Assembly (NCBI RefSeq): GCF_016735615.1
Contig: NZ_JAERSF010000002.1
Span: 1,178,001 to 1,242,000, forward strand
Direction of reading: 5' to 3'
Length of the DNA: 64,000 bases
From: Flavobacterium tagetis
GTDB lineage: Bacteria > Bacteroidota > Bacteroidia > Flavobacteriales > Flavobacteriaceae
The stretch's first letter is position 1. Every line of letters begins with the position of its first letter. Under the pieces are notes generated by a model. The model did not search any database. It was given only the letters and a program-made list of their open reading frames with translations, and was not told the origin of the DNA. The position numbers were made by a program, and so were the translations under genes. Shown here piece by piece: positions 53,822 to 62,198 of this stretch.

Positions 53822-54835
53822 TTATTCAGCCCACTCATTAATCCAGCTGCTAACAGTCTGGCACCACTTCTGGTCGTCATTCAAACAGGGAATAGCCAGG
53901 AAATTTTCCCCTCCATTTTTCTCAAAATCTTCTTTGGCGCGCATGGCGATTTCTTCGAGCGTTTCTAAACAATCCGAAACGAAAGCAGGTGTTACAACAG
54001 CCAGATTTTTAATTCCTTTTGCCGGCATTTTGTCAATTTCAATATCAGTATAAGGCTCTAACCATTTATCTCCCGCCAAACGCGATTGAAATGTCAGACT
54101 GTATTTATCTTCGGGAAGCCCTAATAATTTTACAACTTGCCTTGTTGTTTCGTAACATTGGTGACGATAACAGAAATCGTGTGCCGGAGATGGCGTGCTG
54201 CAGCAAGAACCGTCAATTTTACAATGTGATTTTGTAACGTCGGTTTTGCGAATGTGACGCTCTGGAATTCCGTGATAAGAAAACAACAAATGATCATATT
54301 CAAAACCAACTAAATGTTTTTGAATCGAATCTGCCAAATTCTTGATGTAATCCGGTTTATTGTAAAATGCCGGAACATCTGTAAAAGTCATGTGTGGAAA
54401 CTTCTTCTTGCGAATTTCTTCTGCTTTTACTAAAATAGTCAAAGTTGAAGCCATTGCATATTGCGGATACAGCGGAAAAAGCAGTACTTCAGTAACGCCT
54501 TTATCATGCAATTGCTGGAGTCCTTTCTCGATTGTCATGCTTCCGTAACGCATTGCAAGTTCAACCGGTACATTTACTAAAGTCTGTACTTTTTTCTGCA
54601 TTCTTTTTGAAAGAACAACTAATGGAGAACCTTCTTCCCACCAGATTTTCGCATAAGCGTGCGCTGATTCTTCTGGTCTTTTTCTTAAAATAATACCGCG
54701 AACTAATAATGCTCTCAATAAATACGGAACGTCGATCACGTATTTATCCATTAGAAATTCATCTAAATACGGTTTTACATCTTTTGGTGCGGGACTTTCG
54801 GGAGATCCCAAATTTACTAATAATACGCCTTTCAT
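53822..54835 (-). CDS. hemH: Ferrochelatase HemH
   Basis: Inserts Fe(II) into protoporphyrin IX, the last step of protohaem synthesis (or coproporphyrin III in the alternative route). 337 residues from MKGVLLVNLGSPESP, the conserved start; an upstream in-frame Met adds 20 unlikely residues. LLFSYHGIPERHIRK contains the metal-site His, and LTFQSRLAGDKWLEPYTD and TPAFVSDCLETLEEI hold the Glu-rich part. It lies 79 bases downstream of an AraC gene, which may regulate it. Confidence 0.97.
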   Translation of the reverse strand: MKGVLLVNLGSPESPAPKDVKPYLDEFLMDKYVIDVPYLLRALLVRGIILRKRPEESAHAYAKIWWEEGSPLVVLSKRMQKKVQTLVNVPVELAMRYGSMTIEKGLQQLHDKGVTEVLLFPLYPQYAMASTLTILVKAEEIRKKKFPHMTFTDVPAFYNKPDYIKNLADSIQKHLVGFEYDHLLFSYHGIPERHIRKTDVTKSHCKIDGSCCSTPSPAHDFCYRHQCYETTRQVVKLLGLPEDKYSLTFQSRLAGDKWLEPYTDIEIDKMPAKGIKNLAVVTPAFVSDCLETLEEIAMRAKEDFEKNGGENFLAIPCLNDDQKWCQTVSSWINEWAE

Positions 54836-54914
54836 TATCGTTTTTGTTTTAATTTTCCTCAAACTCATTACTTGTTGCTTCTTAAAATTAATCAAATATA
54901 TTTTTATTTATGCC

Positions 54915-55805
54915 TTAATCTATAAAAGCGAAACTGTTTTTATGATTGGTATTAATGGACATTAGATATCTTTTTGGGGTTGTGGAAAATTTTTTCTTGA
55001 ATCCCGCAATAAAGTGGCTTCCGGTGCTGTATCCTATTTTCAGGCCGACTTCATTTACATTGTAAGAACCGCTGTCCAATAGTTTTAAGGCGAAATCCAT
55101 TTTGTAGTCAAACAGAAAACCGTATACCGTATCACCATAAATTTGTTTGAAGCCTGTTTTTAATTTTTTCATATTCAGCCCAATTTCATCTGCCAGCTGC
55201 TGCAGTCCTGGCGGTTCGGCCATATTGGCGATAAGTATTTCTCTGGCTTTTTTGATTTTCAGCACGTTATCTTCATCAGTCAAAAATGGACATTGCACTG
55301 CGTTTGGATCTTCCATTTTATTGAAATACAGACTCAATAATTCATATGCTTTTCCTTTATAATAAAGGTTCTTTAGGGAAGGATGAAGGCTGTAATGAAA
55401 CAGCTGGCTCAAAACAACAGCCATAGCAGGACTGATGTACGCTTCGGCATAATACTTTTTTTTCTTCTTATCGGGGCTTAAAATAGAAATATAATCTGCT
55501 TGAACGGAAAATAACGAGTGAAATTTATTAATCGAAACAATAACAGAAATCATCCATGAATTTGGAGAAAGTTCTAACTTAAGCAATGACTGATGCTGCA
55601 GATTGCACAAAATCAGTGATTTTTCCTCTTTCAATTCTAATGTGCAATGATCCTGACTGGACAAAAAAAATGCATTACCTTTTAGTGCGAAATGAAACTG
55701 TATCAGGCCGGCACCTATTTCGTGCTGTGCAGAAAAAGATTCTGAGCTGTCGTTCTGGAAACGGATAAGGGTAAGGCCGTCCTCAATTTGTATTTCTTCC
55801 TCCAT
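54915..55805 (-). CDS. AraC-family transcriptional regulator near hemH
   Basis: 296 residues. N-terminal sensor (about 1-185) with SAQHEIGAGLIQFHFALKG, and a C-terminal double HTH: LQQLADEIGLNMKKLKTGFK and VNEVGLKIGYSTGSHFIAGF, which is normal for the family. Between a YceI gene (48 bases upstream) and hemH, all on the minus strand. Flavobacteria commonly keep an AraC gene beside hemH/hemA, so iron- or haem-responsive control is likely but not shown. Confidence 0.92.
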   Translation of the reverse strand: MEEEIQIEDGLTLIRFQNDSSESFSAQHEIGAGLIQFHFALKGNAFFLSSQDHCTLELKEEKSLILCNLQHQSLLKLELSPNSWMISVIVSINKFHSLFSVQADYISILSPDKKKKKYYAEAYISPAMAVVLSQLFHYSLHPSLKNLYYKGKAYELLSLYFNKMEDPNAVQCPFLTDEDNVLKIKKAREILIANMAEPPGLQQLADEIGLNMKKLKTGFKQIYGDTVYGFLFDYKMDFALKLLDSGSYNVNEVGLKIGYSTGSHFIAGFKKKFSTTPKRYLMSINTNHKNSFAFID

Positions 55806-55853
55806 TTTTTTGATATAAAAAATTATTGAATTTTCGAGATAGTTTCCAGCTGG

Positions 55854-56405
55854 TTATTGTCTATTGGCTTCTAAAACTGCGGCAAACTGGATATTTATTT
55901 TATTGGAAAGCTTGCTTTTAACCAAATTTGGGATTTCGATATTAAAATCACTGGCATTTACGCTGAAATTACATGAAATGCTGACCCCTGATGGTGATCT
56001 GCTTATCTTTGCATCAGTATTTATATCCCTGGATTTACCGTGGAGTTGTAATTTGCCTTTAATGATAAAATCCTTAGCATCTGCGCTTAGGCTTTGAAGA
56101 TCAAATCCTTCTATCTTTCCTTTAAATATGGCTTTTGGATATTGGTCACTTTCGATGTAATTTTCATTGAAGTGTTCTTCCATTAAGGCAACCTTAAACT
56201 GGAAACCTTTCATCAGGGCTAAACTTGCAATCTCTCCTGTTGCTGGATTCAAAACAAAAGTAACATTCCGATTCACTGCTTTAACTTCTTCAAAAGAAGG
56301 AACGGAAGCTTCAAAAATGACTTTTGCCGATTTACTGACCATTTTTTCTTGTGATACGCCAATGGCGCAAAGACACAGCATTGCAATAAGTATTGTTTTT
56401 TTCAT
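55854..56405 (-). CDS. YceI-family protein, copy A
   Basis: 183 residues. Signal peptide about 1-18 (ending CAIGVSQ). A lipocalin-like barrel that binds isoprenoid-type lipids in known YceI proteins: VTFVLNPATGEIASLALMKG, FNENYIESDQYPKAIFKG, IKGKLQLHGKSRDINTDAKI. Very similar to the next gene upstream, so the two are a tandem duplication. Periplasmic. Confidence 0.92.
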   Translation of the reverse strand: MKKTILIAMLCLCAIGVSQEKMVSKSAKVIFEASVPSFEEVKAVNRNVTFVLNPATGEIASLALMKGFQFKVALMEEHFNENYIESDQYPKAIFKGKIEGFDLQSLSADAKDFIIKGKLQLHGKSRDINTDAKISRSPSGVSISCNFSVNASDFNIEIPNLVKSKLSNKINIQFAAVLEANRQ

Positions 56406-56451
56406 TATTTCGCCTTTATTTTTTTATAAAATCATCCTGTTTTGCGCAGTC

Positions 56452-56991
56452 TTATTTTAAAACTGCAATAATTTGAATTTTGACTTTATTATCCAGTTTA
56501 TATTTAATAAGCGCTGGAATCGGAATGTTAAAATCACTTGCATTTATTTCAAAATCAGATATAAGGGTGACTCTGGAACCCGATCTTGTAATTTTTGCAT
56601 CGGCACTTATATCCTTGGATTTTCCATGCACTTCTAATTTTCCTTTTATGGTGTAATCTTTATAATCTTCAGTTAGATTTTTAATGTCGAATCCTTCTAT
56701 TTGCCCTCTAAAAATAGCTTTTGGATATTTATCGGTTTCCATGTAATTTTCATTAAAATGTTCTTCCATCAATGCCATTTCAAACTGGAATCCTTTCATT
56801 AAAGCCAGACTTGCCACTTCTCCAGTTGCGGGATTCAAAACAAAAGTTACATTGCTGTTAGTTCCTGCAACCGGCTGAAAAGAAGGTACTGAAGCTTCCA
56901 GAGTTATTGTTGCAGATTTAGTTACTATTTTTTCCTGTGAAAAAACAATAAAAGAAGCCAATAGCATTGGCATTATTATGATTTTCTTCAT
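56452..56991 (-). CDS. YceI-family protein, copy B
   Basis: 179 residues from MKKIIIMPMLLASFIVFSQE; the longer frame runs into the cytochrome gene. The same fold and nearly the same motifs as copy A (NVTFVLNPATGEVASLALMK, FNENYMETDKYPKAIFRG, IKGKLEVHGKSKDISADAKI). Starts 14 bases after the cytochrome gene, so they are coupled. Which ligand it carries is unknown. Confidence 0.92.
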   Translation of the reverse strand: MKKIIIMPMLLASFIVFSQEKIVTKSATITLEASVPSFQPVAGTNSNVTFVLNPATGEVASLALMKGFQFEMALMEEHFNENYMETDKYPKAIFRGQIEGFDIKNLTEDYKDYTIKGKLEVHGKSKDISADAKITRSGSRVTLISDFEINASDFNIPIPALIKYKLDNKVKIQIIAVLK

Positions 56992-57005
56992 GTTGCTGTT
57001 ATAGA

Positions 57006-57374
57006 TTATTTTTCTAATAATCCATCCTGATTCCATTTTTTTATAATGTCGATAGTAGCTTGAGGCAATCTTGGTCCACCTTGCGGCATTAAGGAACTAT
57101 CTCCATTTTCTAAAGAAATTCGTGTAAGGAGTCCTCGGTTTAAAACTGCATTTTTCACCTGTTCATAAGTAACTAAAGACATTGGCGCGCCATTTTTAGG
57201 AACTGCTGCATGGCATACAACACAGTTATTATCAATAATAGATTTTACATTTTGGTTGTATGTTGCCAAACCATTAATTGGTGCAGTGTCGCTTAGGGTG
57301 CTTGGGTCGTCATTGGCACAGCTTACAAAAATTGAAGCTAATGATGAGATGGCCAGAAGGGTTTTTAGATTCAT
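57006..57374 (-). CDS. Mono-haem c-type cytochrome lipoprotein
   Basis: 122 residues. Lipoprotein signal MNLKTLLAISSLASIFVSC (Cys19). One haem-binding motif CVVCHAA and a later Met in DSSLMPQGGPRLPQ as axial ligand. Short cytochrome-like domain that could pass electrons in the periplasm. First gene of the minus-strand run cytochrome, YceI, YceI, AraC, hemH. Confidence 0.9.
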   Translation of the reverse strand: MNLKTLLAISSLASIFVSCANDDPSTLSDTAPINGLATYNQNVKSIIDNNCVVCHAAVPKNGAPMSLVTYEQVKNAVLNRGLLTRISLENGDSSLMPQGGPRLPQATIDIIKKWNQDGLLEK

Positions 57375-57542
57375 AAGATTGGTTTTTAGTTATAAATAAA
57401 TGCATGACTTTAAGAATTACCAGGCATTTCAAAATCATATACGATGAAATGAATAATCCAGATTTCGAAGGAGGCATATTTAATGATTTAAATCCAATAG
57501 GTATTTTTTAACGTAGATAATTTGAAATACTAAAAACCAGTT

Positions 57543-57932
57543 ATGAGAAAAAAAATACTAATTACAATTTTCCTTTTTATAATAATCGGAATTTCAGCGT
57601 ACCTCTACATCTACAAAGGGCATAGAAATATAGAATCAGAAACTGCCGATTATGTTGTAACCGTTAACGAACTAGAAAGAGAGTTTACTTCAAACGACAG
57701 TCTGGCTTACATCAAATATCAGGACAAAACAATTGAACTATCTGCACGGGTAACAAGTATTGATAAAGCCGGCAATGGAATTGTTATGAGCGAAAAAGTA
57801 TTTGTGACATTCAAAAACCGTTTGCCGCAAAATATTATATCCGGGAAAACCCTAAAAATTAAAGGGCGTTTTTTAGGATATGACGAACTGCTCCAGGAAT
57901 TTAAAATAGACCAATCTTCAGTTGTACACTAA
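57543..57932 (+). CDS. OB-fold (tRNA_anti-like) anchored protein
   Basis: 129 residues. N-terminal anchor (about 5-25), then a small OB-fold-like domain with ADYVVTVNELEREFTSNDSL, KTIELSARVTSIDKAGNGIV and GKTLKIKGRFLGYDELLQEF, the tRNA_anti-like pattern known from Bacteroidota. Starts the plus-strand half of the divergent haem-linked cluster; the next gene follows after 27 bases. Likely extracytoplasmic. Confidence 0.82.
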   Translation: MRKKILITIFLFIIIGISAYLYIYKGHRNIESETADYVVTVNELEREFTSNDSLAYIKYQDKTIELSARVTSIDKAGNGIVMSEKVFVTFKNRLPQNIISGKTLKIKGRFLGYDELLQEFKIDQSSVVH

Positions 57933-57959
57933 TACAAATAACAATTTAAAACTAACCTC

Positions 57960-58799
57960 ATGAAAAACTTTATCCTATTATTTTTTTTATTTCCGCTGTT
58001 AACCTTCTCCCAAACCGATTTATTGTCCGGGGTAGAAACTCCTTCTGCAAAAGAAAAAGTGACATCTGCATTCAAAGCCTTAAAAATCGTTAATCTCGAA
58101 TCTACAAAATTGGCAGCAAAAGGCGATTTGTATTTTGTTGTTGCACACCGATTCGGCTCTATTAAAGATGGCTTTGAAGGTTTCTATGGACTGGATAATG
58201 CCAATACGCAGATTAAATTTATTTACGGTCTAACAAATGGACTCAACGTAAGTGCCGCCAGAAGTGAATTTGCTTATGACTTTGCAACAAAATATATGCT
58301 GTTTCCTCAAATAAAAGACGGCTTTCCTGTTACTATTGCTGGTTTTAATAGTTTATCTATTAATAACACATTAAAAGAAAGTCTGTATCCGAAACTTCAA
58401 TTTAAAGACAGGCTGACTTATGTTGCGCAGCTGCTGATTTCCAGAAAATTTTCTGAAAAGCTGTCTTTAGAAATTGTGCCGTCATTCTTTCATCAAAACT
58501 TTGTTGATGATGTAGACCAAAGCAATTCCCAATATGCCATAGGATTTGGAGGAAGATATAAATTCGCTAAGCGCTGGTCCTTAAATATGGATTATGCGGC
58601 GCATTTAAACAGAGCGCCAAATTCACTTTATAAAAATCCGCTGTCTATTGGTTTGGATCTGGAAACCGGCGGACATGTTTTCCAGATGCATTTTACCAGT
58701 TCACAGGCAATTGATGAGGCTGGATATCTAGGAAGAACCACTGGCGACTGGACAAAAGGAGATATATTTTTTGGATTTAATCTTGCCAGGGTTTTTTAG
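57960..58799 (+). CDS. DUF5777 family beta-barrel protein
   Basis: 279 residues with a signal peptide (about 1-18, MKNFILLFFLFPLLTFSQ). VTSAFKALKIVNLESTKLAA, GDLYFVVAHRFGSIKDGFEG, FYGLDNANTQIKFIYGLTNG and FFGFNLARVF are the family patterns. An outer-membrane barrel that often accompanies periplasmic cytochrome c and YceI genes. Function unknown. Confidence 0.87.
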   Translation: MKNFILLFFLFPLLTFSQTDLLSGVETPSAKEKVTSAFKALKIVNLESTKLAAKGDLYFVVAHRFGSIKDGFEGFYGLDNANTQIKFIYGLTNGLNVSAARSEFAYDFATKYMLFPQIKDGFPVTIAGFNSLSINNTLKESLYPKLQFKDRLTYVAQLLISRKFSEKLSLEIVPSFFHQNFVDDVDQSNSQYAIGFGGRYKFAKRWSLNMDYAAHLNRAPNSLYKNPLSIGLDLETGGHVFQMHFTSSQAIDEAGYLGRTTGDWTKGDIFFGFNLARVF

Positions 58800-58929
58800 T
58801 ATCTACTTTATAATTAAATTATTAGGTAATTTCTGTATTTAAAATGATTCTAAATTAATCGATTTTCTATTATTTCTAAAACCGCAGCTCTAAAGTACAC
58901 GTAGATAATTTTAAAACCATAAAAAAATT

Positions 58930-59364
58930 ATGAAGACTAATAAAATAATCAAAAAAGGACTTTTAATTCTGAGCGGCATATTTGTACTGTTTGCCGCGAT
59001 TTTGCTTTTTCACATTATAACGGCCAAACCGCCCGTTTATGACACCCCAAATCTCCAAGTAAGCAGAATCGATTTTAAATCAGATATTGATTCTCTGCAG
59101 GCCAGAAAAATTTGTGCCGACCTTAGAAGCATAAAAGGCCTGACATCAGACTCTATCATCGTTAAAAGAAATGTTGTGGTGTATTTCCACAATAATAAAA
59201 TTACAAACTCGGAGAAAGTTTTCAACGAGTTGATGGCTAAAGGACGTTACGATGCGCAGCGCTATATTTTACCGGCAAATTTAGCAGACAAAGAAGTCTG
59301 CCCAATGAATCAAAATAGTTTGAGCTATAGACTGTCTCAAAAGATAAATCGTTTTTTTAATTAA
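58930..59364 (+). CDS. Anchored protein with HMA-like fold, no CXXC
   Basis: 144 residues. One membrane anchor (about 9-30), then a ferredoxin-like pattern: VSRIDFKSDIDSLQARKICA, DLRSIKGLTSDSIIVKRN and a VVVYFHNNKITNSEKVFNEL strand-helix. This resembles heavy-metal-associated (HMA) domains but the usual C-x-x-C is missing; single cysteines occur at KICAD and KEVCPMN. Role unknown. Directly upstream of the globin-like lipoprotein, 20 bases away. Confidence 0.55.
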   Translation: MKTNKIIKKGLLILSGIFVLFAAILLFHIITAKPPVYDTPNLQVSRIDFKSDIDSLQARKICADLRSIKGLTSDSIIVKRNVVVYFHNNKITNSEKVFNELMAKGRYDAQRYILPANLADKEVCPMNQNSLSYRLSQKINRFFN

Positions 59365-59384
59365 CCCTTTAATACTTTAAATTT

Positions 59385-59975
59385 ATGAAAGTTTATTCAA
59401 AACTTACACTTAGTGTACTAATTGCTGCATCGGCAGCTATGATTTCCTGCAGCAGTAATGACGACGAAACCCCAGCACCGGTTAAGGCTTCTATCTACGA
59501 ACGATTAGGCGGAACTAAAATGGTTTCCGATCCGGATAATTCCGGACAGATGATTGAACAGGGTCGTTTGAGTTTCCGTAAAGTCGTAAATTCAACTATC
59601 GGATTGATTGTTGCTGATATTCAATCCAATGCGGCAGGTAATTTGCAGGCACATTTTGCACCTTTATTGGCAGAAACTGGAACTACCCAGTCTACCAATA
59701 TTGCTAAATTATCAGATAACCTTACTGATTTCTTTTCGTTTAATACCGGAGGTACCAATGCTGTAAATACATATTCTGGTTTGAGTATGTCGGCTGCGCA
59801 TGATCCTGCAAAAAATCCTCGTATGGGAACAAAATCAAGCAGTGCAGATTATACAAAATTTGAAGGATATGTTGGAGCTGCGGCCAATGCGAATGGCGTT
59901 GCTTCAAATACAGAGCTTTATACGGATATTGTTGCTGTTTTGGAATCATTGAGAACTCCTATAGTTCAAAAATAA
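59385..59975 (+). CDS. Truncated-haemoglobin-like lipoprotein
   Basis: 196 residues. Lipoprotein signal (about 1-21, MKVYSKLTLSVLIAASAAMI) with Cys22. SIYERLGGTKMVSD resembles the start of group-I truncated globins, AHFAPLL the region before the E helix, and the LTDFFSFNTGGTNAVNTYSG then LSMSAAHDPAK segment the 'GG.Y.G..M..aH' signature holding a proximal-type His. This is a pattern-based call; haem binding is unproven. It ends the plus-strand run beginning at 57543 and is followed by a terminator. Confidence 0.62.
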   Translation: MKVYSKLTLSVLIAASAAMISCSSNDDETPAPVKASIYERLGGTKMVSDPDNSGQMIEQGRLSFRKVVNSTIGLIVADIQSNAAGNLQAHFAPLLAETGTTQSTNIAKLSDNLTDFFSFNTGGTNAVNTYSGLSMSAAHDPAKNPRMGTKSSSADYTKFEGYVGAAANANGVASNTELYTDIVAVLESLRTPIVQK

Positions 59976-59985
59976 ATTTCTTCTC

Positions 59986-60017
59986 AAAACGCTGCCTGAA
60001 AAAGGCAGCGTTTTATA
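59986..60017 (+). terminator. Intrinsic terminator after the globin-like gene
   Basis: A 12-bp perfect stem (59986-59997 with 60003-60014), 5-nt loop, followed by T/A-rich sequence. The hemA gene starts 214 bases on. Confidence 0.88.
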
Positions 60018-60230
60018 TTTCAATACTATTTGAAGTGCGGGACTCTTAACAATATTTTAGAATCAGTATATAAATATTTTGAAAGTCTAATATCATGTAT
60101 AATGGCAGGAAATTATATAAAATCGCCAATTTGAATCGATGTATTGTAAAGCGATATAGGAAGTTCTTATAGCCTTGTTATATAAATTACTTAGTAATAA
60201 TTTTTTGAACTTTTTAAGGAAAGCATAAAT

Positions 60231-61535
60231 ATGGAAAATTTTAATATGTCCAGATCTACCACTTTTTACGCATTAGGGTTAAGCTATAAGAAAGCAGATG
60301 CAGTTATAAGAGGAAAATTTAGTTTAGATACTAAAGCACAATCTGATTTATTGATGCAAGCCAAAGCAGAAGGTATAGAATCATTGATTGTTACTTCTAC
60401 TTGTAACAGAACTGAAATTTATGGATTTGCCCATCATCCTTATGAACTCATCAAATTGCTTTGCGAAAACAGCAATGGTTCTGTAGAAGAATTTCAGCAG
60501 GCTGCTTATATATATAAGAATGAAGAAGCTGTCAGCCATATGTTTCGTGTAGGAACAGGTTTAGACAGTCAGATTCTGGGCGATTTTGAAATCATCAGCC
60601 AAATTAAAATCGCTTTTAATCATAGTAAACGGGAAGGTTTGGTAAATACTTTTCTGGACCGTTTAGTAAATATGGTTATTCAAGCGAGCAAAAAAGTTAA
60701 AACAGAGACTAAAATTTCTTCTGGTGCAACATCCGTTTCTTTTGCATCAGTGCAGTATATTATCCGAAATGTGGCGGATATTGGGAATAAAAATATTTTG
60801 TTATTCGGAACGGGGAAAATAGGAAGAAATACGTGCGAAAACTTAGTAAAACATACTAAAAACAGCCATATTGCCCTTATAAACAGAACAAAAAACAAAG
60901 CCGAATTACTGGCTGGCAAGCTGAATGTTATTGTAAAAGATTATGCTGATTTAAAACAGGAACTGCAGCAGGCCGATGTGCTGGTTGTAGCTACAGGAGC
61001 ACAAAATCCCACTATTGACAAAACATCGCTTGCTTTACAGAAACCCTTATTGATTCTGGATTTATCCATCCCGCGCAATGTAGATGCCAATGTAGAAGAA
61101 ATCCCCGGTGTAACTTTAATACATCTGGATGATCTGTCTCAAATTACGGATGACACGCTGGAAAAAAGAAAACAGCATATTCCTGCTGCGGAAGCCATTA
61201 TTGATGATCTGAAATTAGAACTGAATACCTGGGTGAACGGCCGAAAATGTGCTCCGACTATCCATGCCTTAAAATCCAAGCTAAATGATATTGTATCAGC
61301 AGAATTTGCTTTTCAAAAAAAGAAAACAACCCATTTTGATGATGCACAGATGGATTTAATCAGTTCAAGAATTATTCAAAAATTAACAAACCATTTTGCC
61401 AGCCATTTAAAAAATGAAAACACTTCAGTGGATCAAAGCATTGAATTTATTGAAAAAGTATTCCAGATAGGACAGCTTGCACCGAATAAGGCTTCTTCGC
61501 CAATAGAAGAAAAATACAAAATCAATCTGTCATAA
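60231..61535 (+). CDS. hemA: Glutamyl-tRNA reductase HemA
   Basis: First committed step of C5 tetrapyrrole synthesis: reduces glutamyl-tRNA to glutamate-1-semialdehyde. 434 residues. The nucleophile Cys and tRNA region are in VTSTCNRTEIYG, the substrate-binding segment is GLDSQILGDFEIISQIK, NADPH binding NILLFGTGKIGRNTCENL, and a C-terminal dimerisation helix follows. Here it is not followed by hemC/hemD/hemE, unlike many bacterial hem operons. Confidence 0.95.
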   Translation: MENFNMSRSTTFYALGLSYKKADAVIRGKFSLDTKAQSDLLMQAKAEGIESLIVTSTCNRTEIYGFAHHPYELIKLLCENSNGSVEEFQQAAYIYKNEEAVSHMFRVGTGLDSQILGDFEIISQIKIAFNHSKREGLVNTFLDRLVNMVIQASKKVKTETKISSGATSVSFASVQYIIRNVADIGNKNILLFGTGKIGRNTCENLVKHTKNSHIALINRTKNKAELLAGKLNVIVKDYADLKQELQQADVLVVATGAQNPTIDKTSLALQKPLLILDLSIPRNVDANVEEIPGVTLIHLDDLSQITDDTLEKRKQHIPAAEAIIDDLKLELNTWVNGRKCAPTIHALKSKLNDIVSAEFAFQKKKTTHFDDAQMDLISSRIIQKLTNHFASHLKNENTSVDQSIEFIEKVFQIGQLAPNKASSPIEEKYKINLS

Positions 61536-61600
61536 ATGCTTAATCAGCTTCAGTTTCAAACTTACAGCAAAGTTCTGAAGCAAGTGATACAAAAATAGAA

Positions 61601-61630
61601 CCCGTCAGCTGCGGTGCACGCTGCGACGGG
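61601..61630. other. Hairpin after hemA
   Basis: CCCGTC (61601-61606) pairs with GACGGG (61625-61630), and further GC-rich pairs within, giving a G/C-rich stem-loop unlike its AT-rich setting. No T-run follows, so termination is uncertain. Confidence 0.45.
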
Positions 61631-61837
61631 CTTGTCCATAAACATAATCTTCCAAAAAATGTTTACTTAATTCTGCATGGGAGTAATCAATTCCTCATTT
61701 TGTAAAGTTAGACTAATTGATTTGGTGATAATTACATAATTATTAATTAATTTTATAATCAGCTTTTCTACTATAAATTACTTCACATCATTGATTCATG
61801 TTATAAAAGAGGCGGGCCGTCGCACCAAACGCTTGAG

Positions 61838-61906
61838 GAGTAAACTAATTTTCTGTCTCAGCTGAGCAATAATTGATAATCGGAGAGTGAGAGCGGAAAA
61901 TTCAAT
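61838..61906 (-). repeat. Intergenic repeat family member, left of the ECF operon
   Basis: Aligns almost without gaps to 63772-63841 (shared GGA..AAAC.AATTTT near one end and GAGAGCGG-AAATTCA at the other). It lies in the 663-bp gap after hemA, which holds no gene I can support. A shorter stretch at about 61990-62015 (TCGAATCCTGTT) resembles the core of the other repeats. Confidence 0.6.
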
Positions 61907-62140
61907 AAATTATAAATAGTTAACCATTTATAATGGATTTTCATTATTTCAATTAAATAGAAATCTAAATAAAAGGAGTATGGGGCTATTCCATTTTTGG
62001 TGTCGAATCCTGTTGGCTTTTAACTTGGGCTGCGCTTCAGTTTATCTTATTTTTAAAGTGAATTTGGAAGATGATTTTAGCTTTTTTACTATGGCTAAGG
62101 GGTTTGGGTAAAGTTCCGCCAGAGTGCAGTATTGAATCCC

Positions 62141-62178
62141 AAAAAGCGCATATTGAACAGGATCAATATGCGCTTTTT
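62141..62178. terminator. Strong bidirectional terminator
   Basis: A 15-bp perfect stem (62141-62155 with 62164-62178, left arm AAAAAGCGCATATTG), 8-nt loop, with T-runs on both sides. It ends the minus-strand sigma/anti-sigma operon. Confidence 0.92.
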
Positions 62179-62198
62179 ATTTAGGTCTTTTTATGGAA

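Noticed and set aside
59740..59949. Antisense ORF in the globin-like gene
   Set aside because: Gln- and Tyr-rich shadow frame with no domain; the plus-strand frame has the lipobox and conserved motifs.
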